A program made the translations under genes and the position numbers. Source: Episyrphus balteatus (Eukaryota > Arthropoda > Insecta > Diptera > Syrphidae). Taken from it: DNA of 64,000 bases. The stretch is from assembly GCF_945859705.1 (NCBI RefSeq), contig NC_079136.1:9279501-9343500 (forward strand), read 5' to 3'. Each line of letters opens with the position of its first letter. Position 1 is the first letter of the stretch. Positions 25,001-40,000 of the stretch are shown here, in pieces. The notes beneath the pieces were generated by a model, which saw only the letters and a program-made list of their open reading frames with translations, was not told where the DNA came from and searched no databases.

Positions 25001-28000
25001 ATTTATTCCAAATATAACGATTTTACCAAACTTTATGTGGCATTGTAATTGTCAAGTGTAAATTGTAGTTTTAAGGCCTAAAACACTTAATTTAACACCT
25101 GGTTCTAAAAAGTGGAGAAGTACTTCGTACCAGATGTGAGTTATAAGAAACATACAAAATAAATTACTGTTCCTAATTTATTGAGCACATTATTGAGAAT
25201 CGGCAATTTAAATTAGTTGGTTTTCCTGCGTATTCTTTGATTTACTGTTGAAATTGAAAAAATGTCTGGGTTCTAGCCTAACCCAAAACCAACTAAATAA
25301 TTTTCTTGTAGGTTTTTCTTTGAGTGCACTTTCAAATTCTCGCTCGCTCTTATAATGTAAGCTTGAATCCACTATAATTCAAGTTGATTTATTGCACTTT
25401 CGAATAAAAATCTATTTTGATTGCTAAATGTCGATGGAGCCTAATAAAAAAAAGTAAAAAACAAACAAAGAATGATACACGACGACGAATCTTGTGTGGA
25501 TTGGATATACAACAATGCGTGTGCACTGCACATGTGGATGAGATAATAATAATTGAAAAGAGCCCTCTTCCCACCGATTTGTTGTTGTTGTTGTTATCCA
25601 TCCACATGTCCATCACATAGTCGGTCAGTTTTGTTGAGTATACTCAATAAAATAAAAAAAAAAAAAACAAACTATACGAGTTGAGGATACTAAATAGAAA
25701 GACATTTTAATGAGAATTTCCTGGCTTCCAGCTGCGAAACGTCGTTTGCATTTAATTACAATCTATGAGTTCAGATAGAAAGAGACAGAGATATAAATAC
25801 CATTGGAGATCAAGACTCATGTGGCTTTTCATTTTTTTTTTTCACAAAACAAATAATAATAAATAAAACACAATTTAATACGAAAAACAATACGATACTC
25901 TGTAATAGATCACGAATTGTACTCAACTCGTTTTGTTCCTAGTTGCTACGTGGTTTGATCAAAAAACACAGTATTTAATCATAATTTGTACATGTAAGAC
26001 CCCCCTAGATTAGTAGGACTTTCTTATATAGGATAGGGATTGGATAATAATTGATTGTGTGGTTGTTATATAGCGAGGTTTGTGTATATATCTGTACAAC
26101 TTAATGCGCCCATCACATCATCATAAAGCGAAGGGAACACACTTATTGACTCTAATTTATGGATATCAATCACGTTGGCGTCATTATTCTCGCGTATTTG
26201 CTTGTAGACTTAGGTGAGTGTGACCAACATACACTGAACTTAGAATTTTCATGTCGAATCGATAAATATTGATTTAATTTTTTTTTTTTAAACGATTTTA
26301 GAAGTTCGGTAAGTAGTCCCAATGAAAAAAAATTTAGTTTTCAGGACTTGTAATACACTTAGCTCTGATTTTTCAATCGTCAGTTAGACTATCAGAAGAA
26401 TAAATGTCAATATAAAAAAAACTTTTATTCCTAGGAATAAGCTCTATCTGAGGTTTATCTGACTATTGAAAAATTGACCCTTAAGAGCAAAAAAACGGAA
26501 TCAAAAAAGATAATTTTTATTTAAAACAAAAATTGCAATGGATAAAATAATGTTTCTTCAAGTTTTATGGTCTCATTTAAAAGCTTGAATTTTTTACTTT
26601 TAATTGTTGGTAAAAACTTCAAAATGCATACGATAGTATCAAAGCTATCTGTCAATAAATTGCACTTCATTTTTTTCTAAATGTTAAATTTTCTTGATAT
26701 TTCCTACCGTTACTATTGACGTTATCTGTCAATAAATTGCACTTAATTTTTTTTAAATGTTAAATTTTCCAGATACTCTCTGTTTCAGTTTCAGTCTTTT
26801 TTTGCTTACATGCTTCATTTATGTTGATTGGATCCTTATAAAGTGAACGGGTTTTAAAGTTCCTAGTATTGATTTAAAGCCTCTGTTTCAAGCTTTTTAA
26901 TGGTGCAATTAACATTCATGTATGTCAATTACATCCTGGCCAATTAACGTTTTAAAAAAACGCAAAAGTTTGATTCCATTTTTTTGCTCCTAAGTGTATA
27001 AAATAAATGGCTTCTGATAGGATCGATTATATCTTTAAGTATGAGCAAATTTGGTTGAAATCCCGAAAAGTTATAGCAAATTTTGTGATTTTTCATCAAA
27101 TCGTCATGTTTCGTGTGAAAAGAAATTTGTACCGGTAGAACCGGGTGATTTTGGCCTGGCGGGTGACTTTGACTTTGACATGGACACTTTTTTAAAAAAT
27201 TGTTAATATATAAAGGACTTTTTTGATTTTTTTCAAGTCATACATATCAACATTTGGCAGCTCAACCACTAGACGGAGCCTTCTTTAGGCCTCTTAAAAT
27301 ATTATGGATGAAGACCTTAACAGCGTATAAGATGGCAAACTCGAAAACAAAACAGTGCCGAAAGATGTGTTTCCTAGGCTTCTAAAATAACATTTTACTT
27401 CGGCTGCATCTTAAATGTTGATAACGATGAGGTTAAAGTGTCATTCCTGCGAAGAGGTGCTGGGTACAGCTTCAGAGAAAAAAGACGTTGCACAAGTCAC
27501 CAAAAGTGATCTGGAGAAGAAACTTCCTGTTCCAATGGTTGACCGCAGAGAGAGACTATTTTTTTCCATATCCTTTGAAGGATTACAAAATTTATGCTAA
27601 TTTTAATTTTTTTTTTTTTTTTAATCAAATAAAAACCCGCCAATTCTGTGTACGAAAATAAAAAAAAATACCCACATGTTTTAAAAAATCTGCTCTTTCA
27701 TTTGGGCTGGGTTAGAATGACGTGCTACTGGTAGCTGAACTGGAAATATAGCAAACGTCCTACCGGCCAAAGTCATCCGGAATGGAGGGTGACTTTGGCC
27801 ACCCTTATTTTGGCATTTATCTATAGAACTGTTGGACAGATTTCTTCAAAATTAATCATACCTATAGAATGAGCGAAGTAGGTAAATTGGTTGAAATCTT
27901 CATTAAAAAAAAAATTATTGCAGAAGTTATTCACATTTGAATTTGAAAACGTGCCAAAGTCACCCGGTTTTACGGTACTTTTTAAATGAAATATTTAAAA

Positions 28001-31000
28001 GTTTTAACTTTTTTCTTTTTTTTTTGTAATAAAATTTAGGAACCGATGAAAATATAGCATAAGTTTGTGATTATTGCTAAAAAAAATTCCATATTTTTAT
28101 ATAGAAACGGTTTTACTATCAACAGAAGATTTTGTTAGATGTTTTTTTCAAAACGTATTATCTTTTGTTCAGTATTTTTGGATTTTTTTTAAATGATGAG
28201 ATTTCCTAAAAAAAAAACATTAAAATTAATGATTAAACACTTTATTTTAATTAAAAGATGTTTTTATTGGTTTTTAAGATGGTTAATCACTAAAGGGGTG
28301 GTCTTGCCCCCACTTCCCCTATAAATAAATGAGGAAAACAACTTGCTTAAGGAATGGAAGGTAAAGAAGGTACAACTGATTAGTGGAATCTTCTGCTCAA
28401 GTAACAATGACTGGAGATTGAGGTTGCTAATAGAGATTATTGAATGTAACTTTGACGTACCCAGGCTGAAGTATATAAAAAAAAAGATGAAACCGGCATC
28501 TCCGATATAGTGATTAGAAGTAAACGTCTTAAGGTCCGAAAATCAGAAAATGTGGTTGCAGACCCAAGTGAGAAAGAAGGTTACAATTGTTATGAAAAGG
28601 ATACTATTATTTTTCGTCAAAGGAAATTTTCTTTTTGTTTGCGTTTTCAATTTTTTAATTTTTTTTTTTTCAATAAATTAACAAAAGCATCAACAAAGAT
28701 CAAAACTTTGTGAACCGAATGACATTGAATAAGTTAGACCCATTTAAGTTTTCTTATTTCGTGTCACTCTGTTACTTTGACAAAAAATATTTATAACAAT
28801 GATGATTTATTTCCCATGAGACTTTTGCTTATAAATAACTATGTAATCTTTTAACAACAAATCATCAAAACAGTGTATCTTAATTCTCTCAAAAAGCTAT
28901 TTAACAATTTAACAAAAAAATAAAAAAAAAAAACTATACAAAATTACCATAAAATGCTACCTTTTATATCAAAGCTATCTACTACTTTATTGGCTTTATT
29001 ATTAAGAAAAAAAAAAAAATAGAAAGAAAGATTAATAGAAAATTAATAGATTCCGTTAAATTAAGACAAATTTAATTTACACTGCCAATGGCTCTTTAGG
29101 TCAATCAAAAAAATATCCAAAAGTTTTTTTTATAAAAAACACACAGGAGTTAGCTTTAATTTTTTGAGAGAATTTTGCTACTTAAAACAAACTATCAATT
29201 CTCGTTCATTATAATGAGTGTGTTTGTGTGTGTATATATAATATGTAAATGTGTGTGGTGAACATTAAGCGAGAGACACAAATCACCAATCTATCCAATT
29301 CGAAAACCCATCAACTTGTGAATCATTTTTATCTCAAATTAATTCAATAGATTATTCAATATTTAATCGGCCATTCTCTAATAATAAATTTAAATACTTA
29401 ATTCAACTTTGAGAGCAAGTTGTATGGAAGAAAAAAAAAATAAAAAAAAGTAGAAGAAAAAAAAACTTGAAGAACATTTTACCTAATTAAGCCTAATGTC
29501 GGTCAAAGAGCTTTGGGAACTAACGCCAAAATAATAAAACAGTAACAAAAATCTGTGCTAAAGCGATTTTTATATTTATTTTTATATTTATTTTTATATT
29601 TTTTTAAATATTCATGGGAATTTTTTTTTTTTTATTCAAAATCAATCCATACTCGTGCGAGTTTGATAAGAAATCCTCTCAAAACTTAATTTAAATAAAC
29701 AACTACCCAAGTTTTTTTTGTGTATGAATGAATTAAGGTAGTTTAAGAAAAAAATAAATATTTATTCAAGGTGTGAAAATAAGTTAACAGTTTTACGTGA
29801 AATTTATACAAAATCGATAGAGGTTATAATCCTAGATTTTTAAAAGCTTAAATTGGTGATTTAAGTTTAAAGTTTTGGTTAATTTTGGGAAAGATAAAAA
29901 ACATCAAAACTTACTTTACTTTGCTGCTGAATTTATTTATGTTTGTATTTGTGCAAATGTTTGTAATGAATTAAGAGCCATTGAGTGGCACTTTTGTGAG
30001 TAAAGTTACATTTGCTGAATAATGTGACCATTTTAAGTTTTTTTTTTTGCAATTTTTTTAAACATAAACATTTTGATAGCTTATAACAAGGAACTAGACA
30101 ATTTATAAGTTTTATGAATGAAATTCAATTATACTTTAAGTTTTTTTATCACCTAATTAAGCATTGATTGAGTTTTGAACAACCATATCTCAAAAATTCA
30201 AAGAGTGTTATCAACAAACAATTTTCATATTTAGAAAGCATTTTTGAATACTATTTAATTTTTCACAAACAAGTTACTTGACAAAATTATAAATTTTGTT
30301 TAACTTTGACTTAATATTAGTTAAAACTTAATACCAGTTCAGAATAAACAGGTAAACTCTTAACACTTTAGTTTTAAAATCATTTTAACGCTATTGTTTC
30401 TTTCTTATTTATTTCTGAATATTAAATATTGATTGGGACACCATGGTGTATACGTAATATTTTGTATTATTGATTTAAAAGTGAGCTACGTTCACAATTT
30501 TGATTATAAAAAGTCTTAATTTGGAAAGTTGTTAGAAGTTGACAGGTTTTTGACGTTTATCACAAAAAAAAAAATGGACAAATCACATAAGTAAATCTGA
30601 AGCAACATTTTGCTATGGAAATAAACGGTTCAGTACTCAAAAGATCATCGATTTGCATTTGCATAAAATACTTAAATTTTAATGGACGTTTGGTGGATGG
30701 GTTCAAGAATCACTTTAATTGGAAGGAGGTCATTTCTCATTGCATTTTTGAACAATTTGTGTTTATCCTGTCCTAATTGAATCGTTTATTTCAGAAACAA
30801 CATACAAAAGTCCACTTTTCCAATTTTTTTTTTTTTTTTGGAAATTTCTCATTTATGTAAAGTTATTCATTATTTAAAATTAAGAATGTCTGACCCCACA
30901 AAATACGAAAACTGAAAGTAAAGGGTTTAAAATATATGAAAAGATTTCAGGCGGTGGCAACATTTTTGACTGTTAAATACATGACTTTTTACCAGTTTTA

Positions 31001-34000
31001 AATTATTTTGGCAGCAATCTTGACATGCATGCCCTTTTGTTATAACACTATAGGTATACAGGGTGTCCCAAAAGTAATGGATCAAACGAAATATGCTGAT
31101 AGGCTAACTTAAGGGCTTTCAGAATTTGGTAACTTGTTCATCCCAAATCCTTACGGTTTTCGGTTTAATGCAGTTTTTAAGAAATTTTGAAAAATCCCGA
31201 TTTTACAACAGTATTTTGCTTCCTCCGCTCATAATTGGTTTTTGTTTATTACAATTCTTTCACTAAAACATTGCCTAATAATAAGAAATAATTAAATAAT
31301 CAAAATATTTTTTATTTCATATCCCATTTTGCTGCAAATTAATTAACAGTTCCATGTTTTATAAAAACTCAATTTCTTACTTTTATTTCAGAGCAACATC
31401 CCGAAAAAAAATTGTATGGTGTGACACGGGTTTATTATTTTAAAAACTTAACGTGTTATTGCAGTTTTCAAAAATGCATAAAAATTTCCAAAGTTGAAAT
31501 TAGAACGAAAGATATTACAATTTAAATGCAACAAAACAGGGCTTTTCAGAGAAAAATAACAAAGAAAAATAAACAAATTTTGTCGACTGTTGTTTGTTTA
31601 TTTCTTTTTGAATAAAAGCCTCGATTTTTGTTTGTTTTTTGCTCTGAAAACCCCTGTTTTTTAGCACTCAAATTGTAATATCTTTCGTTCTAATTTCAAT
31701 TTTGGAAACTTTTATACATTTTTAAAAACTGCAATAACAAGGCAAGTTTTTAAAATAATAAACCAGTGACACACCTTACAATTTTTTTTCGGGATGTTGC
31801 TCTGAAATAAAAGTAAGAAATTGAGTTTTTATAAAACATGGAACTGTTAATTAATTTGCAGCGAAATGGCGTATGAAATAAAAAATATTTTGATTAATTA
31901 ATTAATTCTTATTATTACTCAGTGTTTTAGTGAAAGAATTGTAAAAAACTAAAATCAATTATGAGCGGAGGAAGCAAAATACTGTTGCAAAGTCGGGATT
32001 TTTCGAAATTCCACAAAAATTGCATTAAATTGAAAACCGTAAGGATTTGGGATGAACAAGTTACCAAATTCTGAGAGCCCTTAAGTTGGCCTATCAGCAT
32101 ATTTCGTTTGATCCATTACTTTTGGGACACCCTGTATAAAAAGGAAAGGAATTACTTTATCTATATCTATAAAATTCATTAAAATTGAGCTCAGGGTTCA
32201 AAAGTTATAGCCAGATTTCTCGCGGTGGCAGCATTTTTAACTCTTGAATTATATGACATTTTACCAGTTTTAAATTATTTTGGCAAACATCATGACACGC
32301 AAGCCTTTAAGTTATACATCTATAAAAAGGTAAAGATTTACTCTATTTACCGCTGTTTTATTTATTAAAATCGAAAGCAGGGTTCAAAAGCTATAGCTAA
32401 ATAAAAACAAAAGTTTTTCCAAAAAAATTTCGTTTATTTCAGAAACGACATATGTAAGTCCAGCGACTTTAAGGGCTTAAAAACCCGCTAAGACCTAAAA
32501 AAAATTTATATTTTAAAGGTTTCTAAATGCATTTTATGCTAGATTATAACTCGGCATACTCAAAATTTGAAGTGTTGTGGAATTTTAACATAAAAAAACA
32601 GTTTTTTGTTGCTCCTGAAAAGTTTATACTCATGGACTTATGTCGTTTCTGAAATAAACGATTCAATGGACTTATGTCGTTTCTGAAATAAACGATTCAA
32701 TTGTTTCTGTGTAAAATTAAAAATATTATTAATCAGCAATAAACCCAAGTTTAGTTGCATTTGACAGAAATTTCGTAAATTTTTATCCCATTTTTAGATG
32801 AACATCCTCAATTTTGTAATTAAACACATTTTTTTTTAATTAAAATATAATTTTTTAGATAAGGTACATATAAGGTATATGAAATCCTTTCTTCAAAGTA
32901 AACTAATTGAATTCCATAATCTGACCCGATTTGGAAAGATCTTCTTTTTCTCGCAAACTCACATAATGTATATCTAAATGTATCGCCACTTAATGAACTT
33001 CTCAGGAACTTTTCTTCATAATATTTACCTGCCCATATACAACACATATGTAACAACCAAGTTGAATAACCCCCGCGTGGTGGTTATATTGCATCCTGGA
33101 TGGATGGCAAAAAAACTTTAGGGCCAATCATAACGTATGGAAGAAGGATGCCCTCTCGCAGATTATTTTTCCTAGATAAACACTATTGGTATTTGTAAAA
33201 ATTTTCTCTTGATTTGCTGTAATTAGTTGAAATTATCACGACTTGCAGGCTGGATTGAACATGCCCCATCTATAGTAATACAACAAAACCACCGGCGCGG
33301 CGGTCGCGACTGTGGCCGTTCCACTGCATTGTCCATCGCACCGACAAGCGTATCCATTGATTTCCTTTCCCTTCCATACAAAAAAAAAAAATATACCTGG
33401 TGTTCCCGGAGATACATCATATATCGATCGATATTCTCTTCCGTCCATATATTCCTGCCATTCGTAAAACACCAAATTAAAGTGCATTACAGAGGCAAAT
33501 CAACACTAAAAACAATCCATGCACAACAACTTGGTTATAAATAAAAAAAAAAATACTACAAAAAACAACAACAAAAACAAGAAAAAAAAATATGAAGAAG
33601 ATCACATCGGATCAGAGAGGAAGAATCGGTCGGTCGGTGCTGTGTTCTTGAAAATAAATTACTATGCCATCGAGTTATTTACAGCTGTGCGCGAAGAGAT
33701 TTTGAAGACCATCAACCGACCGACCGACCGACGACGACGGACGACATCGTCATCATCTTCATATTCCTTGGCATTGGCCATAACTACTTACGCTCGCTAG
33801 CTGGCATACAACAAGTATACAGTCAACACTGGTATCTTGCCAGTTCATTACCTGCAAACATACTCCATCTGTGTGAGAGGCTTTTATCCAGCCATCCATC
33901 CATCCATCCAACTAACCATCCATCCATCCGCATCCAGTTGGCCATTCCCCAGTCAAACCATCCGCATAATACAAGATAATCGCGCGCAAGTTCAAGAGAA

Positions 34001-37000
34001 AATGAAGCAGCACACCAGTCGTTTTGGTTTGCTAAAGTCCAAGTCTCAGCAAGCTAAAACCAATCCAATCCGATCCGATCCGATCCAATCCACCTGTGCG
34101 CTCAACTCGGCACCAGCCGCAGTTAAAACCTGGGCCTAACCGACTCTCCTCTTGCCCTAGGTCAGCGCGCTCTACGTTTGCTTGCGCACATCTTGGAGCG
34201 TATCCGTGCGCGATGCGGCTGCAGTTATCTTTCGTTTTGTGATGTGTTTTTGCGCTCTCGCGCAAAGAAGTTCTTTAACAATTTTCACGTAAGAACTGCA
34301 CAAAACGTTCTCAAGTCGTTTTCATCTTCGTCGTGGTTTGGTTTTTTTTTTTTTTTTTTGTTTTTTTCTTCTTCATCCATCGCCAGCAATCTTTTGCCAA
34401 CACTCCATCACACACATGTGGGGCGAATATGTATCTCTTGTATCTTTCTATAGTCATACATTTTAGCGGAATTAGTTTCAAGTGCTACCCATCATCGCAG
34501 AGAGAAACGGCATTACACACATCACATCCACACCGGTCGGTGGTAGCGGGGCGGGTAATATATGAAATAAACGTTCCAACGGTCGTTGGCTATGATTTTC
34601 CATTATTCTCATAACTTGAATTCATAATCCGCACATGCAAGACAATTTTCTTTTTTCATCTTAACGTTCATCGGTGGCGGACTCAAAACTGGACAGACAA
34701 TGAAGGACAACACGACTGAAAATGCACAGTGGGGTTAAACAGTGTCCGTTTAATGATATGTTATAGTTCGATTTGTAGAACCTCAGCTGGTTTACTTAAA
34801 GGGCCCAAGGAAAAGGATTTAGCAGGATTTGTCCTACATTTGATTTCCAGAGGTCCTGAATTCAAATCCAGCCTTCACCCGATAGGCATCTCTTCAGGAG
34901 AACTGCCTCTTGCCATGCACTAAACACCAAGCACCGAGCACCAAGCAAAAAGCATCAAGCAACAAGCACCAACTACCAAATACCAAGCACCAAGCACCAA
35001 ACACCAAGCACCAAGCACCAAACCCCAAGCACCAAACACGAAGCACCTAATACCAAGCACCAAACACGAAGCACCAAGTACCAAGCACCAACGATCAAGC
35101 ATCAAGCATCAAGCACTAAGCATCAAGCACCAAGCACCAAACACCAAGCACCAAGCACCAACGATCAAGCATCAAGCATCAAGCATCAAGCACCAAGCAC
35201 CAAACACCAAGCACCAAGCACCAACGATCAAGCATCAAGCATCAAGCACCAAGCACCAAGCACCAAGCATCAAGCACCAAATACCAAGCACCTAGCACCA
35301 AGTAGCATTGGAATTGGAGTTTCAGGGGAGCGTTGTATTTTTGTATGCAAACTTAAAAATCACTGAGAAGTATTTTCTCCTATAGTCATCCTATAAAATT
35401 TTTATAGAAAGCTTATTGGATAATGTGATTTTTTTGCCTTATTTCTCTTGGGAGGAATTATACAAAGTTTATATGATGAGTGTGACAAATATTAAGAACC
35501 CTTTCCAATTGAAGTTATTGATAGCTTAGAAAGCAAGTACTTGTAGGCAACCTCTTCTCCGTAAATATGACCCCACTGTACAAACTTACAAAGTCTTCGA
35601 ATTACACCTATATAGTTACCCTTTAATGTACTCAACAACAAACTGTAAGAGAGAGCGAGAGTTAATGCCTATACGATGCTGAAACTGCGCTGATGATGAT
35701 GACAACGATGATTCTTGCTGGATGGCGAGCGGCCCAGGAGCAGTAGTCTACAATGCTAACGCCGCCGCCATCGGTCGCCTTCGCCACTACCAGCCACAAA
35801 GTCATTCGTTTGGTTTGGGAACGAAGTTCCCGAAAAAAGGACTTGCAGAAAAAAGTGGCTCTACTACAGCAAGCAAGAAATCAAATCTGCTCTTGGCCAT
35901 CGAATATAAACGACTTGCAACTATAACTATACCTCTGCCGGCCGCTGCTGCAGGGTCTCTCGCAGGTTGCATCCAAATAAGGGAAGGCGACGATGCATCA
36001 CAATTGATATGGAAATATCGCGCGCACATTTCGTATGCATCGGATGTGAGTATCTTTACACAACACAAAACATGCGGAGAAGAAGTGCGGTGTGGTGCCG
36101 GAGGCGGTGCGGCGACGGCTATGGCTACTACGCGACAGACCCTGTGAAATTACAATTTAATTGTCGATTTGTATCGTCAATTTGCTTTGAATTTTGCCAC
36201 CAAGATGTAAACACCTCATTTTCTGATCAAAATGATCGATTTGGTTTTGTATGTATATTTTTTTTTTATCCGATTGGATGGTTAAAAAGAAAAGGTACCT
36301 GAAGATTTGGGGAGGGGAATTCTTAACATGGGAACTTTTTTTTACTCGATGAAAAAGAGCGGTGTTTATTATTTTGAAGGTCAATCCATTATAAGTTGTA
36401 TGATTGCGGGTGTGCAGCAACCTTCTCTCTCTCTTAACTTCAATCAAATATTTCTTTAAAACTTATAGCTTTTCTTTAAAGGTATGGTATTGTTCTTTAG
36501 TTACTTAGAGGGGGGTAAAGTTGTTAAACACTTGTGATGGTCGGATTCATCAATAACTCCACGGGAAATCAAAAACAAAAAAAAAAAACAAAATTTAGTT
36601 TGTTTTGATTTTGAATCATGGAATGGGGCACAGACTTATAAAGGTTTGGGTTCGATAGCATAGTAATAATAAATTGGTTAATTTAAAAATTTGTTTCACC
36701 ACAGCGAGGTATGTATGTAGGCAAAAGAGTTAAAGTTAAGCTATGGAGGTTCTTGCTTTGAAAGATGATGGTTGGTTTGGTTGTTGGTGTATTTGTATAC
36801 AACAAGAAGTTGATGGTTTTTGTGATGAGTCATGTTAGCAATAGTTTCTTGCTTAAAGCTTTTTTATTTTGATAGAAGGCGGCTTTTTTTTTACAACGAT
36901 CTTCAACATGTCAGACATGGTAATTATCCAAAAAGCATCGTTGAAAATTTTGACAAGATTAATGTGGGGTTTTCCTATGATCTAAAATTATGAAATAAAA

Positions 37001-40000
37001 AATTTCAGGGTCTATATGGCGCTCCTATTCATTAGTCATCTCATCACAGACCCAGTTTGATGGTTTGAATGCTATAGAACTATTATTTGCCAAAACGCTT
37101 TTATAAGAAAAAAAAAAAAACAAAGTAGATCCTAATTTACTTCCCTGTGGAATCCCATTAAATAATATTGAAAATAAATTCATAATTAGTTTTTGTTTAG
37201 GTTTTGCGGACTTTGTGACCTTTAGTCCAAAATGCGTTTCGTTTAGTTATTTATAAGTCTTGCTCCTGACTTCATTCATAACTTTTTCTGGCTTTTTCTC
37301 AAGAAGTCCCATTATTAACTCAAATATAGCGAAATTCTAGGAACTTTTGAGGACCAACTTTCGATTTGTTTCTACCAACTATGCTTTGCAATTTGTAATT
37401 TGCCATTTTCCCCACGCACAGTGGGGTGACCCATATGGCAATGTTGGAAACAATTCAAAAAATAAAACAAAAGATATCGGTGTTTTTTGTTAGTTTTCCG
37501 TTATATAACATTCCTATGCATCAAAACCACACTCATTTTATCTTGGTGCATGATTTCTCACTCTAAAACGAGCACTTGAAGTTGCCACATTAGTTGTATT
37601 GTGTTGTAAAAAAATTAACAAAAAGGTTTAATGTTCAACTAGCTGCCATTTTTGTTTAAATAACAGTATAATTCTGATTAAACATGGAATCGAAAGATTC
37701 GGTTGTATATTTTATCATTTAAATAAAAAAATTTAAATCAATGAATTATTTTGCTTTATTTTGTATTAAATGTAGAGTGTTTAAAATTGTTAGTTGGAAA
37801 TTAAGTTATTTTCTAAAAACTTTAGCTTAAAGTTAGTTTCCACACACTTCCACATCGAGATTTTAGTATTTTCATATGCCTTGACTTATTATCTGTGGAA
37901 TTCTAAAAAGAAAGGGTATAGCACTACAAACAAATAGATTATCTCACTTCCACAATTTCATCCATCAAAAAAATTAAAATAAAAAACGTTGAAAAAATGG
38001 TCAAAAAATTTGGGGCAAAATAAATATTTTCCCCTTTATTCGGTGAAAATCATTTTAGAAATAGAAATTTTTGCACACTAACATAAATCAATCTCACCTA
38101 TAAGAACTATAAGTTTCAGATTTTTTGCAAGCTTTCAAGAAATCCTAAAAAAAAAATACCACTCAAAAATACTCCTACAAAATAGCTGTTTTTCAAAAAT
38201 TCACGTTCTGCGACAAACCGTTGTAAAAAAATAATTTTTTTCTTACAATGTCATTTTACCCCTATTTACCCTATCTAATGATTGAATTTTTAGAAATCCT
38301 TTCTCAGTGTTCACTTTAAGGATATAAACTTTTAAATAAACTATACTAAATTTTGTCTTTTGGCGTCATATGAAATAAGATGAAACTCCAATCTATACCA
38401 CATAGCTAACGGCAAGTGGAACGTGAGGAATAGTCATCCTTTTTCGTATTTGCAGCACGGGCTCATCGATTTATAACATTTTACCACGTCAGAAATATAA
38501 TTCAGCCAACTAAATTTCGCAAATGAATTAATTCCAACTTTTGGGGTGTCTTGCCCCATTGTGCCACGGTAAAAAAATAATCAACTTTTTAAAGCCATCA
38601 AAATGGGAACAAAAACGTTTATTGAAGACGAAAACATTTGTACTGATAGATGTTTTGTGTGTTGGATTATATATGTAGGTGGCGCTGTAGTCAGTTTTTC
38701 CACAAATTTAATGTTTACCGTTCTTCTGATCAGCTTTTATTTTTAAAACGGCAAGAAACCTTCACTTTAAAGATCGAAATCGGTCTTGACGGCTAGGCTG
38801 GAGGCATCACACCCCCATCGTTATGGATCGAAAGCCGCTTTTTTGAAAAGGTCTGTGGATTAGGATCTCGTTGAGTAAGTAAGCGATAAATGATAAGTGA
38901 TTAATGATAAATGATAAGAAACGCGCTTGTTTTCGGTTATTTTATTATTTGAACGATTATATGAGAAAAACAAAAGGAGCTCACATCAATTCTTTTTAAC
39001 TAGCTCAAATCTCAAAATTGCCATTTAACAATGGTCACGTAAAAGGTTTTGTTTCAATAAAAATAAAATTTGAATATTTTGACCCGATTGTTTGTCACAT
39101 TAAAATAATTCCAATACGGCTTGTTCAATTGCCAGACTTTGGAATTTTTGTGCCTATAAAAGTAGAAATGTACTTTTTTTTACTAAACTATTTGCCTGAT
39201 TTTGAAGAATCTTTTAAGAGCTGTACGAATATTAGAATTTGGTGCACGCACTCAATTTTATTTCTGCCGAATTTTGCAGTTTAAGGGTCATTCGATCTAT
39301 AACTTATTTACTTAAAGTTAATACCTTTTTTCTGACTCAATTGAATGACAAATGGAAATCACCTTTACGAAAAACCAGACGAAAAAAAAAAATAAAATGC
39401 ACGACTGGGTCGCACGAACTTGCTCTTAGAGTTAAAGTTGCTTAAATTTTTAAGACTTTTTATATAGAAATTTGGAAAAAAAAAAATAAAATTCGTTTTA
39501 AAAAAAAAATTAAATAAAATCTGAAATTAAATTGCCCTCCAAAACAAGTATGCAGTTTTGATTGATATATTAAGATGCATTTTTAGAAAAAAAATTTCAA
39601 AATCGTTAGAGCCGTTTTTTAAAAAACTAATTTTTTATAAATAATTTTTTGGAGAAAAAGTTTTAAAATAAAATTGGTATGTCATTCTTTAGAAATCACT
39701 AATCAACATCTAAAAACAAAATTTCAAAAAAATTCAATGTCCCGTTTTCGAAAATTTGATTTAAAAAAAAAAAAATTTCAAAATTTTTTAAAAAATCCAA
39801 AAATTATTTTTTTCAAAATCTTATTTTTGACTTATATTTAAATTATATAAATGCTTCTTCACAAAAAGTTTCGTTGAAATCGAATAAGCAGTTTCGGAGA
39901 TAATCGGATTTGAAAAAAAAACGGTTCCATGGCAGGTACCGTTAATAATGATTCTCAAAAAAAATTTTTTTCATTGAAAGATAGACCTTAGTTTAAAACT

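Larger units (their letters stand above)
30779..32703. mobile_element. Inverted-repeat element of about 1.9 kb enclosing a foldback insertion
   Basis: AATTGAATCGTTTATTTCAG at the left and its complement at the right end (through 32703) form terminal inverted repeats that extend to a GAAACRACAT block. A partial extra copy lies at 32432. The right end carries a perfect 34-bp tandem duplication (32633-32700). A separate 1.08-kb foldback lies inside. Confidence 0.6.

Noticed and set aside
33223..33544. Overlapping frames on both strands in a GC-rich patch, considered as an extra Serrate exon
   Set aside because: The Serrate protein is continuous without it (FRWT-KSF), and neither frame resembles a ligand domain.
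34920..35105. Minus-strand frame of LVLGAWC repeats
   Set aside because: A 7-bp repeat is open in every frame unless a unit contains a stop; this is the minisatellite, not a protein.
35722..36147. 141-codon plus-strand open frame, GC-richer than its surroundings
   Set aside because: No recognisable domain, Ala-rich low-complexity stretches, and an overlapping open frame on the other strand. More likely GC-rich intronic sequence than a nested gene.
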